The notes: generated by a model not told the origin, from the letters alone. Shown: positions 23,071-31,432, numbered from the stretch's first letter. The stretch is 64,000 bases of DNA from Elioraea rosea (GCF_007644105.1 NZ_VFAC01000002.1:248001-312000), one strand, 5' to 3'. Translations and numbers: made by a program.

Positions 23071-24812
23071 CCTCCGGAACAGGCCCCTCGGCAAGGACCG
23101 AGGCGCCGCCGGGGAGATGGTCCTCCGGCGTTCGTGCGCGGCTTCTCGTTCTCGTCGCCGCGGCAACGATCCCCGTTCTTGGCATCGCCGGCGCCAATGC
23201 CTGGAACGAGTACGAGAACGCGCTCTCCCGCGCGAGCCGCGAGGCCCAGGTCTTCGTCGAATCGGCCGCAGGCCGGCAGGCCGCATCGTTCGACAATTTG
23301 CAGGAACTGGTCGAGTCGCTCGCGGGTCGCCAGGATCTTCTGGCGCGAGACGCGGCGTCATGCGACAGCGCGCTCGGCGAGATCCATGCCCTGTTCCTTC
23401 AACGGTACACCAACATCTGGATCCTGAATCCGGCCGGCTACACGGTTTGCAGCGCACTAACGGCGCCGCGCGACATCGCCTACACCGATCTCGACTACTA
23501 CCGCTCGGTGTTGGCGGAGGATCACTTCGTCCTCGGCGGGTTCATGAACGGCATCATCTCGGGCCGGCCGGTCATCACCGGCGCCGCCCCGATGCGCAAC
23601 GATTCCGGGACGCTCATCGGGATCGTGGGGGCCGCGCTTCGCCTCGATATCCTGTCGAACGAGAATCGGGCGTTCCCGGCGAGCGACGAACATGGGCTCT
23701 GGCTGCTTGACCGGGCCGGCAAGGTCCTGGCGCTCAACCAGGCGCCGGACAGCGAGCTTCCGCCCCCTGACATCCTCGTCGCCGCGTCACTGACAGGCTC
23801 TGCCACATTCTCCGGACAGGGGCGGGACGGCCGGGGCTACGCCTGGTCGATCGCGGCGCTCGAGCCGAATGTGCGCGTGCTGGGCAGTGTCGCCACGGCG
23901 GAGGTCGAGCGCGAGGCGCGCGACCGCCTCGTCGCGCGTGCGATCGAGCTCGGCCTGTTCCTCACCGCCTGTATCCTGGCCGTCATCGCTGGCGTGGAAC
24001 TGACCGTCGCCTGGCCACTGCGCCGCCTTGCCTCTGCCGTCACCGGCTGGGCGCCTGGGCAGGCCTTCACCGCGCCTGACACCGCCTTCCGCCCGCGCGA
24101 GGTGGCCCGGCTGTCCGACGCGCTGTCGGCCGCATCGGCGGCGATCGCCGAGCGCGAGAGCGCGTTGCGCGCGGCGCTGGAGCAGCGGGACCTGCTGATG
24201 GCCGACATCCATCACAGGGTGAAGAACAACCTGCAGATCGTCGCCTCGCTCCTCAACCTGCAGGCTGATCGTGCGCGCGAGCCTGGGGCTAGCGCGGAGT
24301 TCGCCATGGCGCGCGAGCGCGTGCAGGCGCTGGCGACGTTGCACCAGCATCTCTACATGCGCCGGAACTACGAGCAGGCCGATCTCCGGCCGTTCCTCGA
24401 CGATCTGTGCCGCCAGCTCTCGGAAACGCTCGGAGCCGATCGGCGCAACAAGGTGACGATCGACATCAAGGTCGAGGATATCGCTCTGCCATCGGACCAG
24501 GCGATCTCGCTCGCACTCCTGATGACAGAGGCGGTGAGCAACGCGATGCGCCACGGCTTCGCCGATGGCAGGCGCGGCACGATCCGGGTATCGCTCCGGC
24601 GCGATGGGGAGAAGGCGATCCTCGAGATCGCGGATGACGGCGTGGGCATGGCGGAGCCGACGGCGAATGAGGGGCTCGGCCTGTTCCTGATCCGCGGCTT
24701 TGCGGCGCATCTTGGCGGCGAGCTCGAGATGGACACCGAGCAGGGCACGCGCATCATCGTCGAATTCCCGATCCCGCAGGATCAGGACGAGCAGCGCCTC
24801 GAAGCAGCCTGA
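23067..24812 (+). CDS. Membrane HWE/HisKA_2 sensor histidine kinase, probable general-stress kinase
   Basis: A 581-residue kinase. There is an N-terminal membrane helix (about 25-47), a long extracytoplasmic sensor region (about 48-290) resembling a Cache fold, and a second helix (about 292-312). A HisKA_2 dimerisation domain follows with the phospho-acceptor block DIHHRVKNNLQIVASLLNLQ (His about 387), then a HATPase domain with EAVSNAMRHG and DDGVGM. Kinases of this class (PhyK-like) phosphorylate PhyR. Coupling to nepR by ATGA makes it the prime candidate for the PhyR kinase. The signal is not predictable. Confidence 0.9.
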   Translation: MTSGTGPSARTEAPPGRWSSGVRARLLVLVAAATIPVLGIAGANAWNEYENALSRASREAQVFVESAAGRQAASFDNLQELVESLAGRQDLLARDAASCDSALGEIHALFLQRYTNIWILNPAGYTVCSALTAPRDIAYTDLDYYRSVLAEDHFVLGGFMNGIISGRPVITGAAPMRNDSGTLIGIVGAALRLDILSNENRAFPASDEHGLWLLDRAGKVLALNQAPDSELPPPDILVAASLTGSATFSGQGRDGRGYAWSIAALEPNVRVLGSVATAEVEREARDRLVARAIELGLFLTACILAVIAGVELTVAWPLRRLASAVTGWAPGQAFTAPDTAFRPREVARLSDALSAASAAIAERESALRAALEQRDLLMADIHHRVKNNLQIVASLLNLQADRAREPGASAEFAMARERVQALATLHQHLYMRRNYEQADLRPFLDDLCRQLSETLGADRRNKVTIDIKVEDIALPSDQAISLALLMTEAVSNAMRHGFADGRRGTIRVSLRRDGEKAILEIADDGVGMAEPTANEGLGLFLIRGFAAHLGGELEMDTEQGTRIIVEFPIPQDQDEQRLEAA

Positions 24813-24878
24813 CGCGCGCTCATGCGGGAAGGAGCCGGGCGGGCCGGATGGGCGCCCGCGCCGGGTCCGTCTCCTGGT

Positions 24879-24956
24879 TTATAGAACGCCGAAGATGTTC
24901 AGCGCGATGATCAGGACGATAGGCACGCCGAGCAGGTAGAGAATGATCGACTTCAT
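24879..24956 (-). CDS. 25-residue hydrophobic membrane peptide
   Basis: Reads MKSIILYLLGVPIVLIIALNIFGVL: a single transmembrane segment ending at a TAA stop. A good ribosome binding site (GAGGAGAG) precedes the ATG. An EcfG-like promoter lies upstream on the same strand, divergent to the DUF883 gene. Similar tiny hydrophobic proteins are common in alphaproteobacteria, without known function. The promoter and binding site make a real gene likely despite its size. Confidence 0.65.
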   Translation of the reverse strand: MKSIILYLLGVPIVLIIALNIFGVL

Positions 24957-25005
24957 CGCAGGTCTCTCCTCAGGGCCACCGCAGGGGCGCGGGGCGTGGC
25001 ATGGG

Positions 25006-25030
25006 AACGCCGGCGGCTCGGCATGGTTGC
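25006..25030 (-). promoter_or_regulatory. EcfG-type promoter of the 25-residue peptide gene
   Basis: Minus strand: GCAAC, a 16-base spacer, CGTTC. There is one mismatch to the consensus. The -10 is about 50 bases before the start codon. Confidence 0.6.
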
Positions 25031-25053
25031 ATGAGCGGCACGACGAGCATTCC

Positions 25054-25078
25054 GCAACCGCAGGCTCGTTCGGGCGTT
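25054..25078 (+). promoter_or_regulatory. EcfG-type promoter of the DUF883/YqjE unit
   Basis: Plus strand: GCAAC, a 16-base spacer, CGTTC. There is one mismatch. The -10 lies 33 bases before the DUF883 start. It faces away from the promoter at 25006-25030, giving a divergent stress-controlled pair. Confidence 0.6.
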
Positions 25079-25111
25079 CTCGAGGCACACACGCTCCAAC
25101 AGGAGATCATG

Positions 25112-25378
25112 ATGGCCAGTTCCTCTTCCAATACCGAGTGGTCTGCTGAGGCCGAGATCGCCGAGCTCCGCCGCAAGGTGGAAGCGCTGATGAACGACCG
25201 GGTGGCGCCGGCTGTCTCCGAGCTGGCGGGTCGCGCCGAAGGTGTGGCTCAGCACGCCGTGTCGACGGCGCGTCGCGAGACCGAGCGCGTCGGCCAGGCG
25301 GTGCGTGACCAGCCCATCGCCGCGCTCGCGATGGCCGCGGCAGCGGGCTTCCTCGTGGCCCTGCTGGCCCGACGCTAA
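25112..25378 (+). CDS. DUF883 (ElaB/YqjD-like) membrane-anchored protein
   Basis: An 88-residue protein: a charged, probably coiled-coil region (AEIAELRRKVEALMNDR, then RRETERVGQAVRDQP) followed by a C-terminal anchor (AALAMAAAAGFLVALLARR). This is the ElaB/YqjD layout; those proteins bind ribosomes at the membrane in stationary phase in E. coli. The second of two tandem ATGs is preferred because AGGAG is then six bases away. The YqjE-like gene follows three bases after the stop, the same neighbour order as the yqjDE pair. Confidence 0.82.
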   Translation: MASSSSNTEWSAEAEIAELRRKVEALMNDRVAPAVSELAGRAEGVAQHAVSTARRETERVGQAVRDQPIAALAMAAAAGFLVALLARR

Positions 25379-25381
25379 GCG

Positions 25382-25807
25382 ATGCAGACGGTCGGCCTGC
25401 TCAGGCTGGCAGCCGAGGCGGAGGCGCTGCGCATCCGGCGCAGCGTCTCCACCGGGCTCCACCGCACCGCGCTGATCGCCGCCGCCGCGCTGTTCGGGCT
25501 CGCGGCTCTAGCGCTGCTGCATGTCGCGGCATGGACGGCCCTTGTCGCTGAACTGGGCCCGGTCCAGGCGGCGCTTGTTCTTGCGATGGGCGATGCGCTC
25601 TGCGCTGTCGTTCTCGTCGTCGTCGCGCGCCCGCGGCGCGATCCCGTAGCGGCGGAAGCTGCCGCGCTGCGCTCGGCCCTGCTCATGCAGGCGACATCCG
25701 GCGCGGCACTCGGCGCCACCGCCAAGGCGCTGACGCTTCGCACACCCGTTGCCATACTGGGCGGGCTGCTCGCTGAAACGGCGGTGGCCGCATTCCGTCG
25801 CCGCTGA
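25382..25807 (+). CDS. YqjE-like (holin 3_6 superfamily) membrane protein
   Basis: A 141-residue protein with two hydrophobic segments (about 30-55 and 62-82) typical of YqjE/phage-holin-like membrane proteins, plus an Ala-rich C-terminus. It starts four bases after the DUF883 stop, so the two form an operon behind one EcfG-like promoter. Its molecular role is unknown. Confidence 0.72.
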   Translation: MQTVGLLRLAAEAEALRIRRSVSTGLHRTALIAAAALFGLAALALLHVAAWTALVAELGPVQAALVLAMGDALCAVVLVVVARPRRDPVAAEAAALRSALLMQATSGAALGATAKALTLRTPVAILGGLLAETAVAAFRRR

Positions 25808-25819
25808 CGCAGGCGGCGC

Positions 25820-26968
25820 CTACGCTGTCCGATGCGGCATCGAAGGAGCCTGATCACTCGGTATCGTCACGGTGACGCGCGCGCCGCCGGCTTCACTGGC
25901 GGCCAGAGCGAAGTCGCCTCCGAGACGCCCCGCCATAGCCTGCATCACGACGAGACCGAGACTGTCCTCGGGAAGGTCAGGGCGCAGCCCCACCCCGTCA
26001 TCCTCGACGGCAAGAACGAGCGCATCGCCGCTTGGGCCGATCGAGATTCGCAACCGCCCAGTATCCCGGCCGACGAAGCCATGCTTGGCGGCATTCGTCA
26101 CCGCCTCTGCAATGATCAGGACCGCTGCATTCAGTCCCGCCGGACCACCAAGCCTGAGGAGGTCGGACATCGTGACATCGAGCGCGATGCCGCCCGGTCC
26201 GACGACGTAGCCGCGTGCCGCGAGCAGCCCTTCCGCCACGTCCTTCACCAGCGCGGCAAACCCGTCCTCCGTCATCGCCGGGTCATGCAGCCTGCGGTGC
26301 AGCCCAGCCATGGTGCGAAGCCGCTCCGAGCCATCGGCCAGGGCGTCGGCAGCCTCGGCCCACGCAACTCGCTCGGCCTGCAGCGACAGAAGACTTGCCA
26401 CGAACTGCAGCGCGTTGGCATTGCGATGCTGCACCTCGGTCAGGGCCGCGCGCTCGGCGGAGAGGCGCGCCTCCTGATGCGCCCGCTCGGCCGCGAGAGC
26501 CCGCCGCGCTGCGACAAGCGCTTCGACGAGCAGGACCTGCGCGGAGGCGAGCAGGGCAAGGCAGCCGACGTCGATGATCGTCTCCGCCGATTGAACCCAC
26601 CAGTGCAGCTCGGCGGCTCCTTGGGGGACCTCCGGCCTCGTGGCGATGAAGAGCCCGATGCCGGCGACGGCCAGGACCGAAGCAGTCACCAGGCCAGACC
26701 AGAAACCCGCGAGCGCGATGGCCGCGAAGAGCGCCACAAGCGCAGGCCCGAGCATCGACTCCCGCGAGAGGAGCGGCGCGAGGCAGGCCACGGCGAGCAG
26801 TCCCACCGCGACCGCGCAGAGCGACGGAAGGCGAAGCCGCTGCAAGGCAACGCGGACTGGAATGGCCTCTCTCCCCTGTTCGGCGGAACGTGCTCTATAC
26901 CGGTGCCGGAACCGATCTTCATTAACCTGTGATAGGTCTGCACATGCGCGCAGCGACGCTCGATCCAC
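25820..26968 (-). CDS. Membrane HWE/HisKA_2-type sensor histidine kinase (second copy)
   Basis: A kinase of up to 382 residues. The N-terminal part has several membrane segments (LCAVAVGLLAVACLAPLL, ALVALFAAIALAGFWSGLV, ASVLAVAGIGLFIA), a DUF4118-like layout. A HisKA_2 block follows with EVQHRNANALQFVASLLSLQ (His about 199) and a HATPase with EAVTNAAKHG and EDDGVGL. The start is unclear: GTG at 26968 is the longest, and TTG at 26845 would start just before the first membrane helix. No receiver domain is adjacent; PhyR 5 kb away is a plausible partner by family. Confidence 0.85.
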   Translation of the reverse strand: MDRASLRACADLSQVNEDRFRHRYRARSAEQGREAIPVRVALQRLRLPSLCAVAVGLLAVACLAPLLSRESMLGPALVALFAAIALAGFWSGLVTASVLAVAGIGLFIATRPEVPQGAAELHWWVQSAETIIDVGCLALLASAQVLLVEALVAARRALAAERAHQEARLSAERAALTEVQHRNANALQFVASLLSLQAERVAWAEAADALADGSERLRTMAGLHRRLHDPAMTEDGFAALVKDVAEGLLAARGYVVGPGGIALDVTMSDLLRLGGPAGLNAAVLIIAEAVTNAAKHGFVGRDTGRLRISIGPSGDALVLAVEDDGVGLRPDLPEDSLGLVVMQAMAGRLGGDFALAASEAGGARVTVTIPSDQAPSMPHRTA

Positions 26969-27693
26969 CCTTCCCGTGCACGCACTGCCCGCTCCGGCCC
27001 CTGCCGGGGTTCATCGATGGGTCGGCCGAGGAACGGACGTTCATCGCGCGCCGCAAGCTCGGGCAGCTGCATGTCGTGGCCGGCGGCACGATCCTGCCGG
27101 AAGGCCAGCCGGCCCAGTACATGTTCACGCTGCTGTCAGGCTGGGCCTTCCGCTACAAGACGCTGAGCGACGGAAGGCGGCAGATCATGAACGTGCTCCT
27201 GCCGGGAGACCTGGTGGGGCTGCAGTCGCACATGCTCGACAGCCACAGGCACAGCGTCGAGGCGCTGACGGATGTCTCGCTCTGCACCTTCGGCCGCGAG
27301 ACGGTCTGGGCGATCTACAAGTCGCACCCGCCGCTCGGCTTCGCGCTCACCTGGCTTGCCGCGCACGAGGAACGCCTCGTCGACGATGCGATCCTGTCCG
27401 TGGGGCGACGGTCGGCGGTCGAGCGCATCGCCGCACTCATGGTGCACATCTTCAAGCGCGCCGAGGCGGCGGGGCTGAAACAGGGCGACGCCATTCCATT
27501 CCCGCTGACGCAGGAGCACGTTGCCGACGCGCTGGGGCTTTCGATCGTGCACACCAACCGGACGATCCAGCACCTGAGGCGCGCAGGCCTGATCCGCCTC
27601 GCCGATGGAACGTTGTCGATCGGCGACCTCCGGGCGCTCCGGCGCGTGGCGCTCTACTGGGAACAGCCGGCGGAGCCGCGGCCGCTGTTCTGA
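26944..27693 (+). CDS. Crp/Fnr family transcription regulator
   Basis: A 249-residue protein with a cyclic-nucleotide-binding-like fold (about 25-145) and a C-terminal winged helix with recognition helix region EHVADALGLSIVHTNRTIQHLRRAGLI. The N-terminus has PCTHCPLRPLP: only two cysteines, so not the four-Cys iron-sulfur set of true FNR. GTG at 26929 is an alternative start. It overlaps the 5' end of the divergent kinase gene if that begins at 26968. The effector is unknown. Confidence 0.86.
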   Translation: MRAATLDPPFPCTHCPLRPLPGFIDGSAEERTFIARRKLGQLHVVAGGTILPEGQPAQYMFTLLSGWAFRYKTLSDGRRQIMNVLLPGDLVGLQSHMLDSHRHSVEALTDVSLCTFGRETVWAIYKSHPPLGFALTWLAAHEERLVDDAILSVGRRSAVERIAALMVHIFKRAEAAGLKQGDAIPFPLTQEHVADALGLSIVHTNRTIQHLRRAGLIRLADGTLSIGDLRALRRVALYWEQPAEPRPLF

Positions 27694-27723
27694 GCACGAA
27701 AGCGGATCGACCGGCACCGAGCC

Positions 27724-27748
27724 GCAACCCCGCCGGACCGCCAGCGTT
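27724..27748 (+). promoter_or_regulatory. EcfG-type promoter of the PRC-barrel gene
   Basis: GCAAC, a 16-base spacer, CGTTG. There is one mismatch to GGAAC-N16-CGTT. The -10 lies 49 bases before the start codon. Confidence 0.62.
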
Positions 27749-27796
27749 GAGTGTGCAGTGGTGCAGGATTGCACCCCAACCAGAGGGAGTTACCCC

Positions 27797-28258
27797 ATGA
27801 GCACACGTCTTCCGCTCGCCCGCATGACGCTCGCAGCCGGCCTCATGGCGGCGCCGATGCTCGCCTTCGCCCAGGCCCCCGCCACGCCGGCCTCCCCCGC
27901 CATGCCCGCTCCGAGTGCGACGCAGCCTGCGACGCCGACGGCGCCGATGGCCACTGCACCTGCCACCCGGATGGGCCCCGCAACGATTCGCGCCTCGAAG
28001 GTGATCGGCGCGAACGTCTACAACGAGCAGAACGAGTCGATCGGCGAGGTCGAGGACCTGGTCATCCCCGCGGGACAGGGCCCGATGCTCGCCGTGGTGT
28101 CGGTCGGCGGATTCCTCGGGATCGGCGAGAGGCTCGTCTCCGTTCCGATGAACGAGCTGCGCTGGAACGCCGAGCGTGAGCGCTGGTCGCTCGCGGGCGC
28201 CACCAAGGAGAGCCTGAAGAACCGCCCGGAGTTCCGCTACGAGGACCGCCGCGGCTGA
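27797..28258 (+). CDS. Secreted PRC-barrel domain protein
   Basis: A 153-residue protein. The signal peptide (about 1-25, ending AFAQA) is followed by a Pro/Ala/Thr-rich linker (26-62). The PRC-barrel core is then IRASKVIGANVYNEQNESIGEVEDLVIP to LVSVPMNELRW. Such periplasmic PRC-barrel proteins are common in alphaproteobacteria, often stress-induced, with no defined activity. The ATG at 27797 follows GAGGGAG. An upstream promoter and a downstream terminator make it a single-gene unit. Confidence 0.88.
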   Translation: MSTRLPLARMTLAAGLMAAPMLAFAQAPATPASPAMPAPSATQPATPTAPMATAPATRMGPATIRASKVIGANVYNEQNESIGEVEDLVIPAGQGPMLAVVSVGGFLGIGERLVSVPMNELRWNAERERWSLAGATKESLKNRPEFRYEDRRG

Positions 28259-28287
28259 CGCAGCCTCTTCACTTCACTGCCAGCAGG

Positions 28288-28325
28288 GCCGGCGCGCGAC
28301 CTTCGCGCGCCGGCTTCTCGTTTTG
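28288..28325 (+). terminator. Terminator after the PRC-barrel gene
   Basis: A perfect 12-bp stem (GCCGGCGCGCGA with its complement), a 3-base loop, then TTCTCGTTTT on the plus strand. Confidence 0.82.
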
Positions 28326-28364
28326 GGTTAGACACGTTACAGAGCGAAGGCCGCACGGTGAGGC

Positions 28365-29258
28365 ATGGGCCGCGAACGCGAAACGATGATCGGTGCCGTC
28401 TGGCACGCCGCGACGTCGGACAGGATCTCCCTGTCGGCGGCGGGCTGCGCGTTCTACGCCCTGCTCGCGCTGTTTCCCGCGCTGTCGCTGCTTGTCGCGC
28501 TCTACGGCCTGATGTTCGACCCGGCCACCGTCGAACCGCAGCTCGACCTCCTGGCCCAGTTCCTCCCAGAAGAAACGCATGAGCTGATTGCCAACCGCCT
28601 GCATGACCTTGTGATGACGGAGCGGCCGAGGCTCGAGTTCCAGGCCTGGGTCAGCCTCGGCATTGCGGCATGGAGCAGCGCCGCAGGCGTGCGCGGCCTC
28701 ATCGGCGCGCTCAACCTTGCCTCCGGCCGCGTCGAGACACGCGGCTTCTTCGCCTATCAGGCGATAGCGCTCGGCATCGCGCTGACCGCCATCGTCGCGG
28801 CGATCATCGTCATCGCCGCGCTCGTGGCGCTCCCCCCCGTCCTGACGATCATGGGCGTACCCGATGATCGGATCGTCACGATGCGCAGCGCGACAATCAT
28901 TCCGCTTCTCGTGATCGTCGGACTCGGCTTCGCGGCCCTCTACCGCTTCGGCCCCTCCGGGCCGCGCCAGCCTTGGCGGTGCGTCATTCCCGGCGCGCTC
29001 GTCGCAACGCTGCTCTGGGCCGTCGCCTCGGCCCTGTTCTCGATCTATGTCAGCGACTGGGCGGCGTATGACCGAACCTATGGGCCTCTGGGTACAGCCG
29101 TTGGCCTGCTCATGTGGTTCTATGTCGGCATCTTCGCCCTTCTGCTCGGCGCCGAGGTGAACGCCGTGCTGCGCCGGCGCGCCGCGAGCGCCGAGGAGGG
29201 CCCCGCGCCGGCAGCCAGTGCCGTGCTCCGGCGGCGCGACGCCCTGTCGGTCGAGTGA
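28365..29258 (+). CDS. YihY/BrkB family inner-membrane protein
   Basis: A 297-residue polytopic protein with about six hydrophobic segments. The YihY hallmarks are AAGCAFYALLALFPALSLLVALYG near the N-terminus, RVETRGFFAYQ, and YGPLGTAVGLLMWFYVGIFALLLGAEVNA near the end. The family was once annotated as ribonuclease BN, which is wrong. Its function is unsettled (possibly a transporter). It ends four bases before the convergent acyl-CoA synthetase stop. Confidence 0.9.
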   Translation: MGRERETMIGAVWHAATSDRISLSAAGCAFYALLALFPALSLLVALYGLMFDPATVEPQLDLLAQFLPEETHELIANRLHDLVMTERPRLEFQAWVSLGIAAWSSAAGVRGLIGALNLASGRVETRGFFAYQAIALGIALTAIVAAIIVIAALVALPPVLTIMGVPDDRIVTMRSATIIPLLVIVGLGFAALYRFGPSGPRQPWRCVIPGALVATLLWAVASALFSIYVSDWAAYDRTYGPLGTAVGLLMWFYVGIFALLLGAEVNAVLRRRAASAEEGPAPAASAVLRRRDALSVE

Positions 29259-29262
29259 CGGG

Positions 29263-31353
29263 TCAGTCCGGTTCGACGACGCGCATCACCGCATCGACTG
29301 CGACGGCGCCCTCGCCTTCCGCGCCGATGAGAAGCGGGTTCACCTCGCACTCCGCAATCGCGATCCCAGGCAGGTCGCCGAGGCGCGACATCGCGACCAC
29401 GACGTCCGCGAGCGCCGCGATGTCGCCCCGGGCGCCGCCACGGAACCCCGCGAGCATGGCGAAGGCGCGGACCTCGCCGATCATCTCCACGGCCATCGCA
29501 CGATCGACCGGCGCGGGCCGGACACTCCTGTCTCGGAGAACTTCCGTGTTCACCCCTCCGGCGGCGAGCAGCACGATCGGGCCCAGGGCAGGGTCGTTTC
29601 GATACCCGACAAGCGCCTCTCCGAGCGCGGGCGTCATCTGCTGGACGAGCACCCGCTCGAGCACGATGTCGGGGCGATGGTCGGCCACGGAGGCGGCTAT
29701 CCGTTGCGCGGCACCAGCCAGCGCGGCGGGCGACGCGACGCCGAGCACCACGCCGCCGACATCGCTCTTGTGCGCGAGCCGCGCGTCCAGTGCCTTCACG
29801 GCGACAGGCCAAGCGAAGGGCAGCTTCGCCGCTGCGCGCTGATCGAGCGGCATGACGACGGCCGGAGCATGCGGCACGCCGGCGCGGGCAAGAACCTGGT
29901 AGGCCTCCCACTCATCGAGGGACCGCATGGCCCCCTGCGGCAGCGGCGTGGCCGAAACCATCCGCGGCGGGCGCCGGGCGAAGGCCGCAGCGACGGCATC
30001 GGCGCAGGCCTCGGGCGTACGGAATGCCGGAACGCCCGCCTCACTCAGCGCAGCAAGCGCAGCGGGCGCTTCGGGAACGCAGAACGCGGCGAGTGGCGCG
30101 CCCGATTCTCGTGCCGCATCGACGACCGGGCGCACGGCGATCTCGGGCTGGAACCGCGCCGAGGAGCCTGCGACGGCGACCACGAGGTCGTACTCCGGCG
30201 CGCTGCGCATCGCATCGAGGGCCGCCTTCATCAAGGGGTACTGGGCGCCGGCAAGGGTGAGGTCGAGGATGCGCCCGCCATCCTGCCCGACGCCCGAAGC
30301 CGCGAGCCGCGCACGCGTCTCCCCGCTCGGTGCTGCCACCGTGACACCGCGCAAGCCGAGCTGATCGACAATCATTGCCGCACCGCCGCCAGTCGTCGTC
30401 ACCACCCCCACGGCGGGCGGGCGCGCGCCACGCGGGCGGATCGCAAGTCGCCCGAGAAGCGCCGGCGCCTCGAGGAACCCTTCGAGCGTCTCGACGCGGG
30501 CAATGCCGCAATCGCGCAGGAACGCATCTGCGAGGTCATCGTCCCCCGCAAGCGCACCGGTATGGGACTGTGCGAGCTCGGCCGCGGCCTCCGACCGGCC
30601 GAGCTTGTAGGCAACGACGGGCTTGCCCTTCGCGGCGGCCGCGACAGCGAAGCGCCTCAGCTGATCGGCGCCGCGGATCGTTTCGAGGAACAGCATGTAG
30701 CCCGTCACGGCGGAATCATCGATCGAGCGTGCGCAGATCTCTCCGATCGTGAGGTCGAGCTCAGCGCCCACGGAGACGAGCGCGGCAAAGCCGAGTCCCT
30801 TCGCCGCACCGCGGGACATGATCGCGCCGATCATGCTACCGCTCTGCGAGGCGACGAACAGGCCACCGCGCGGCAGGTTGGGCTCCGCGAAGGCCGCGTT
30901 CGCGGTGAGCACGACGCCGGCGTCGAGATTGGCGAGCCCGATGCTGTTGGGTCCGAGAATGCGCGTTCCGCCACCCGCGAGAACTGCGCGAAGCCGCTTC
31001 TCGCGCGCCTCGCCCTCGGCGCCGGCCTCGCCGAAGCCGCCCGTGAGCAGCGTCACCGCCGGAATGCCGAGCCGCACGCAATCGCCAACCGCATCCACCG
31101 CGGCATCGGCCGGGAGCAGGATGAAGGCATGGTCCGGCCGTTCTGGCAGCGCCTCGAGCCCGGGCCAGGCGCGCTCGCCAAGCACGGTTTCGCGCCGGGC
31201 GACGGGGTAGACGCGGCCGCGATAGCCCCCGGCACGCAGGAAGCGCAGCGGACGTGACGCAGGCTTCGCGGCATCGTCGGACGCGCCAACGATGGCAACG
31301 CTCGAAGGGCTGAGAAGAGGGTCGTGCGTCACGGGCAGCTCGCATCTGCGCAT
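29263..31353 (-). CDS. Acetate/acyl-CoA ligase (ADP-forming) family protein
   Basis: A 696-residue single-chain enzyme. In order: CoA-binding domain (VAIVGASDDAAKPASRP, about 18-130), succinyl-CoA-ligase-like domains (ILGPNSIGLAN, SQSGSMIGA) with the phospho-His block AQSHTGALAGDDD (about 262), then an ATP-grasp domain (about 470-690, ending near EVNPLLIGAEGEGAVAVDAVMR). It interconverts acyl-CoA plus ADP and phosphate with acid plus ATP and CoA. The start may instead be GTG at 31332, since the first residues MRRCELP are not conserved-looking. Acyl specificity is unknown. Confidence 0.87.
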   Translation of the reverse strand: MRRCELPVTHDPLLSPSSVAIVGASDDAAKPASRPLRFLRAGGYRGRVYPVARRETVLGERAWPGLEALPERPDHAFILLPADAAVDAVGDCVRLGIPAVTLLTGGFGEAGAEGEAREKRLRAVLAGGGTRILGPNSIGLANLDAGVVLTANAAFAEPNLPRGGLFVASQSGSMIGAIMSRGAAKGLGFAALVSVGAELDLTIGEICARSIDDSAVTGYMLFLETIRGADQLRRFAVAAAAKGKPVVAYKLGRSEAAAELAQSHTGALAGDDDLADAFLRDCGIARVETLEGFLEAPALLGRLAIRPRGARPPAVGVVTTTGGGAAMIVDQLGLRGVTVAAPSGETRARLAASGVGQDGGRILDLTLAGAQYPLMKAALDAMRSAPEYDLVVAVAGSSARFQPEIAVRPVVDAARESGAPLAAFCVPEAPAALAALSEAGVPAFRTPEACADAVAAAFARRPPRMVSATPLPQGAMRSLDEWEAYQVLARAGVPHAPAVVMPLDQRAAAKLPFAWPVAVKALDARLAHKSDVGGVVLGVASPAALAGAAQRIAASVADHRPDIVLERVLVQQMTPALGEALVGYRNDPALGPIVLLAAGGVNTEVLRDRSVRPAPVDRAMAVEMIGEVRAFAMLAGFRGGARGDIAALADVVVAMSRLGDLPGIAIAECEVNPLLIGAEGEGAVAVDAVMRVVEPD

Positions 31354-31432
31354 TGCGGGAAGGGCGGCGCATCATCCCCAGCGGGCGGGGAATGTCGACC
31401 TGCCCTTCGAGGCGCGCAGGGAAGCCATGCAC

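Noticed and set aside
24813-24878. GC-rich dyads after the stress kinase as a terminator
   Set aside because: No clean stem with a T-tract could be drawn by eye.
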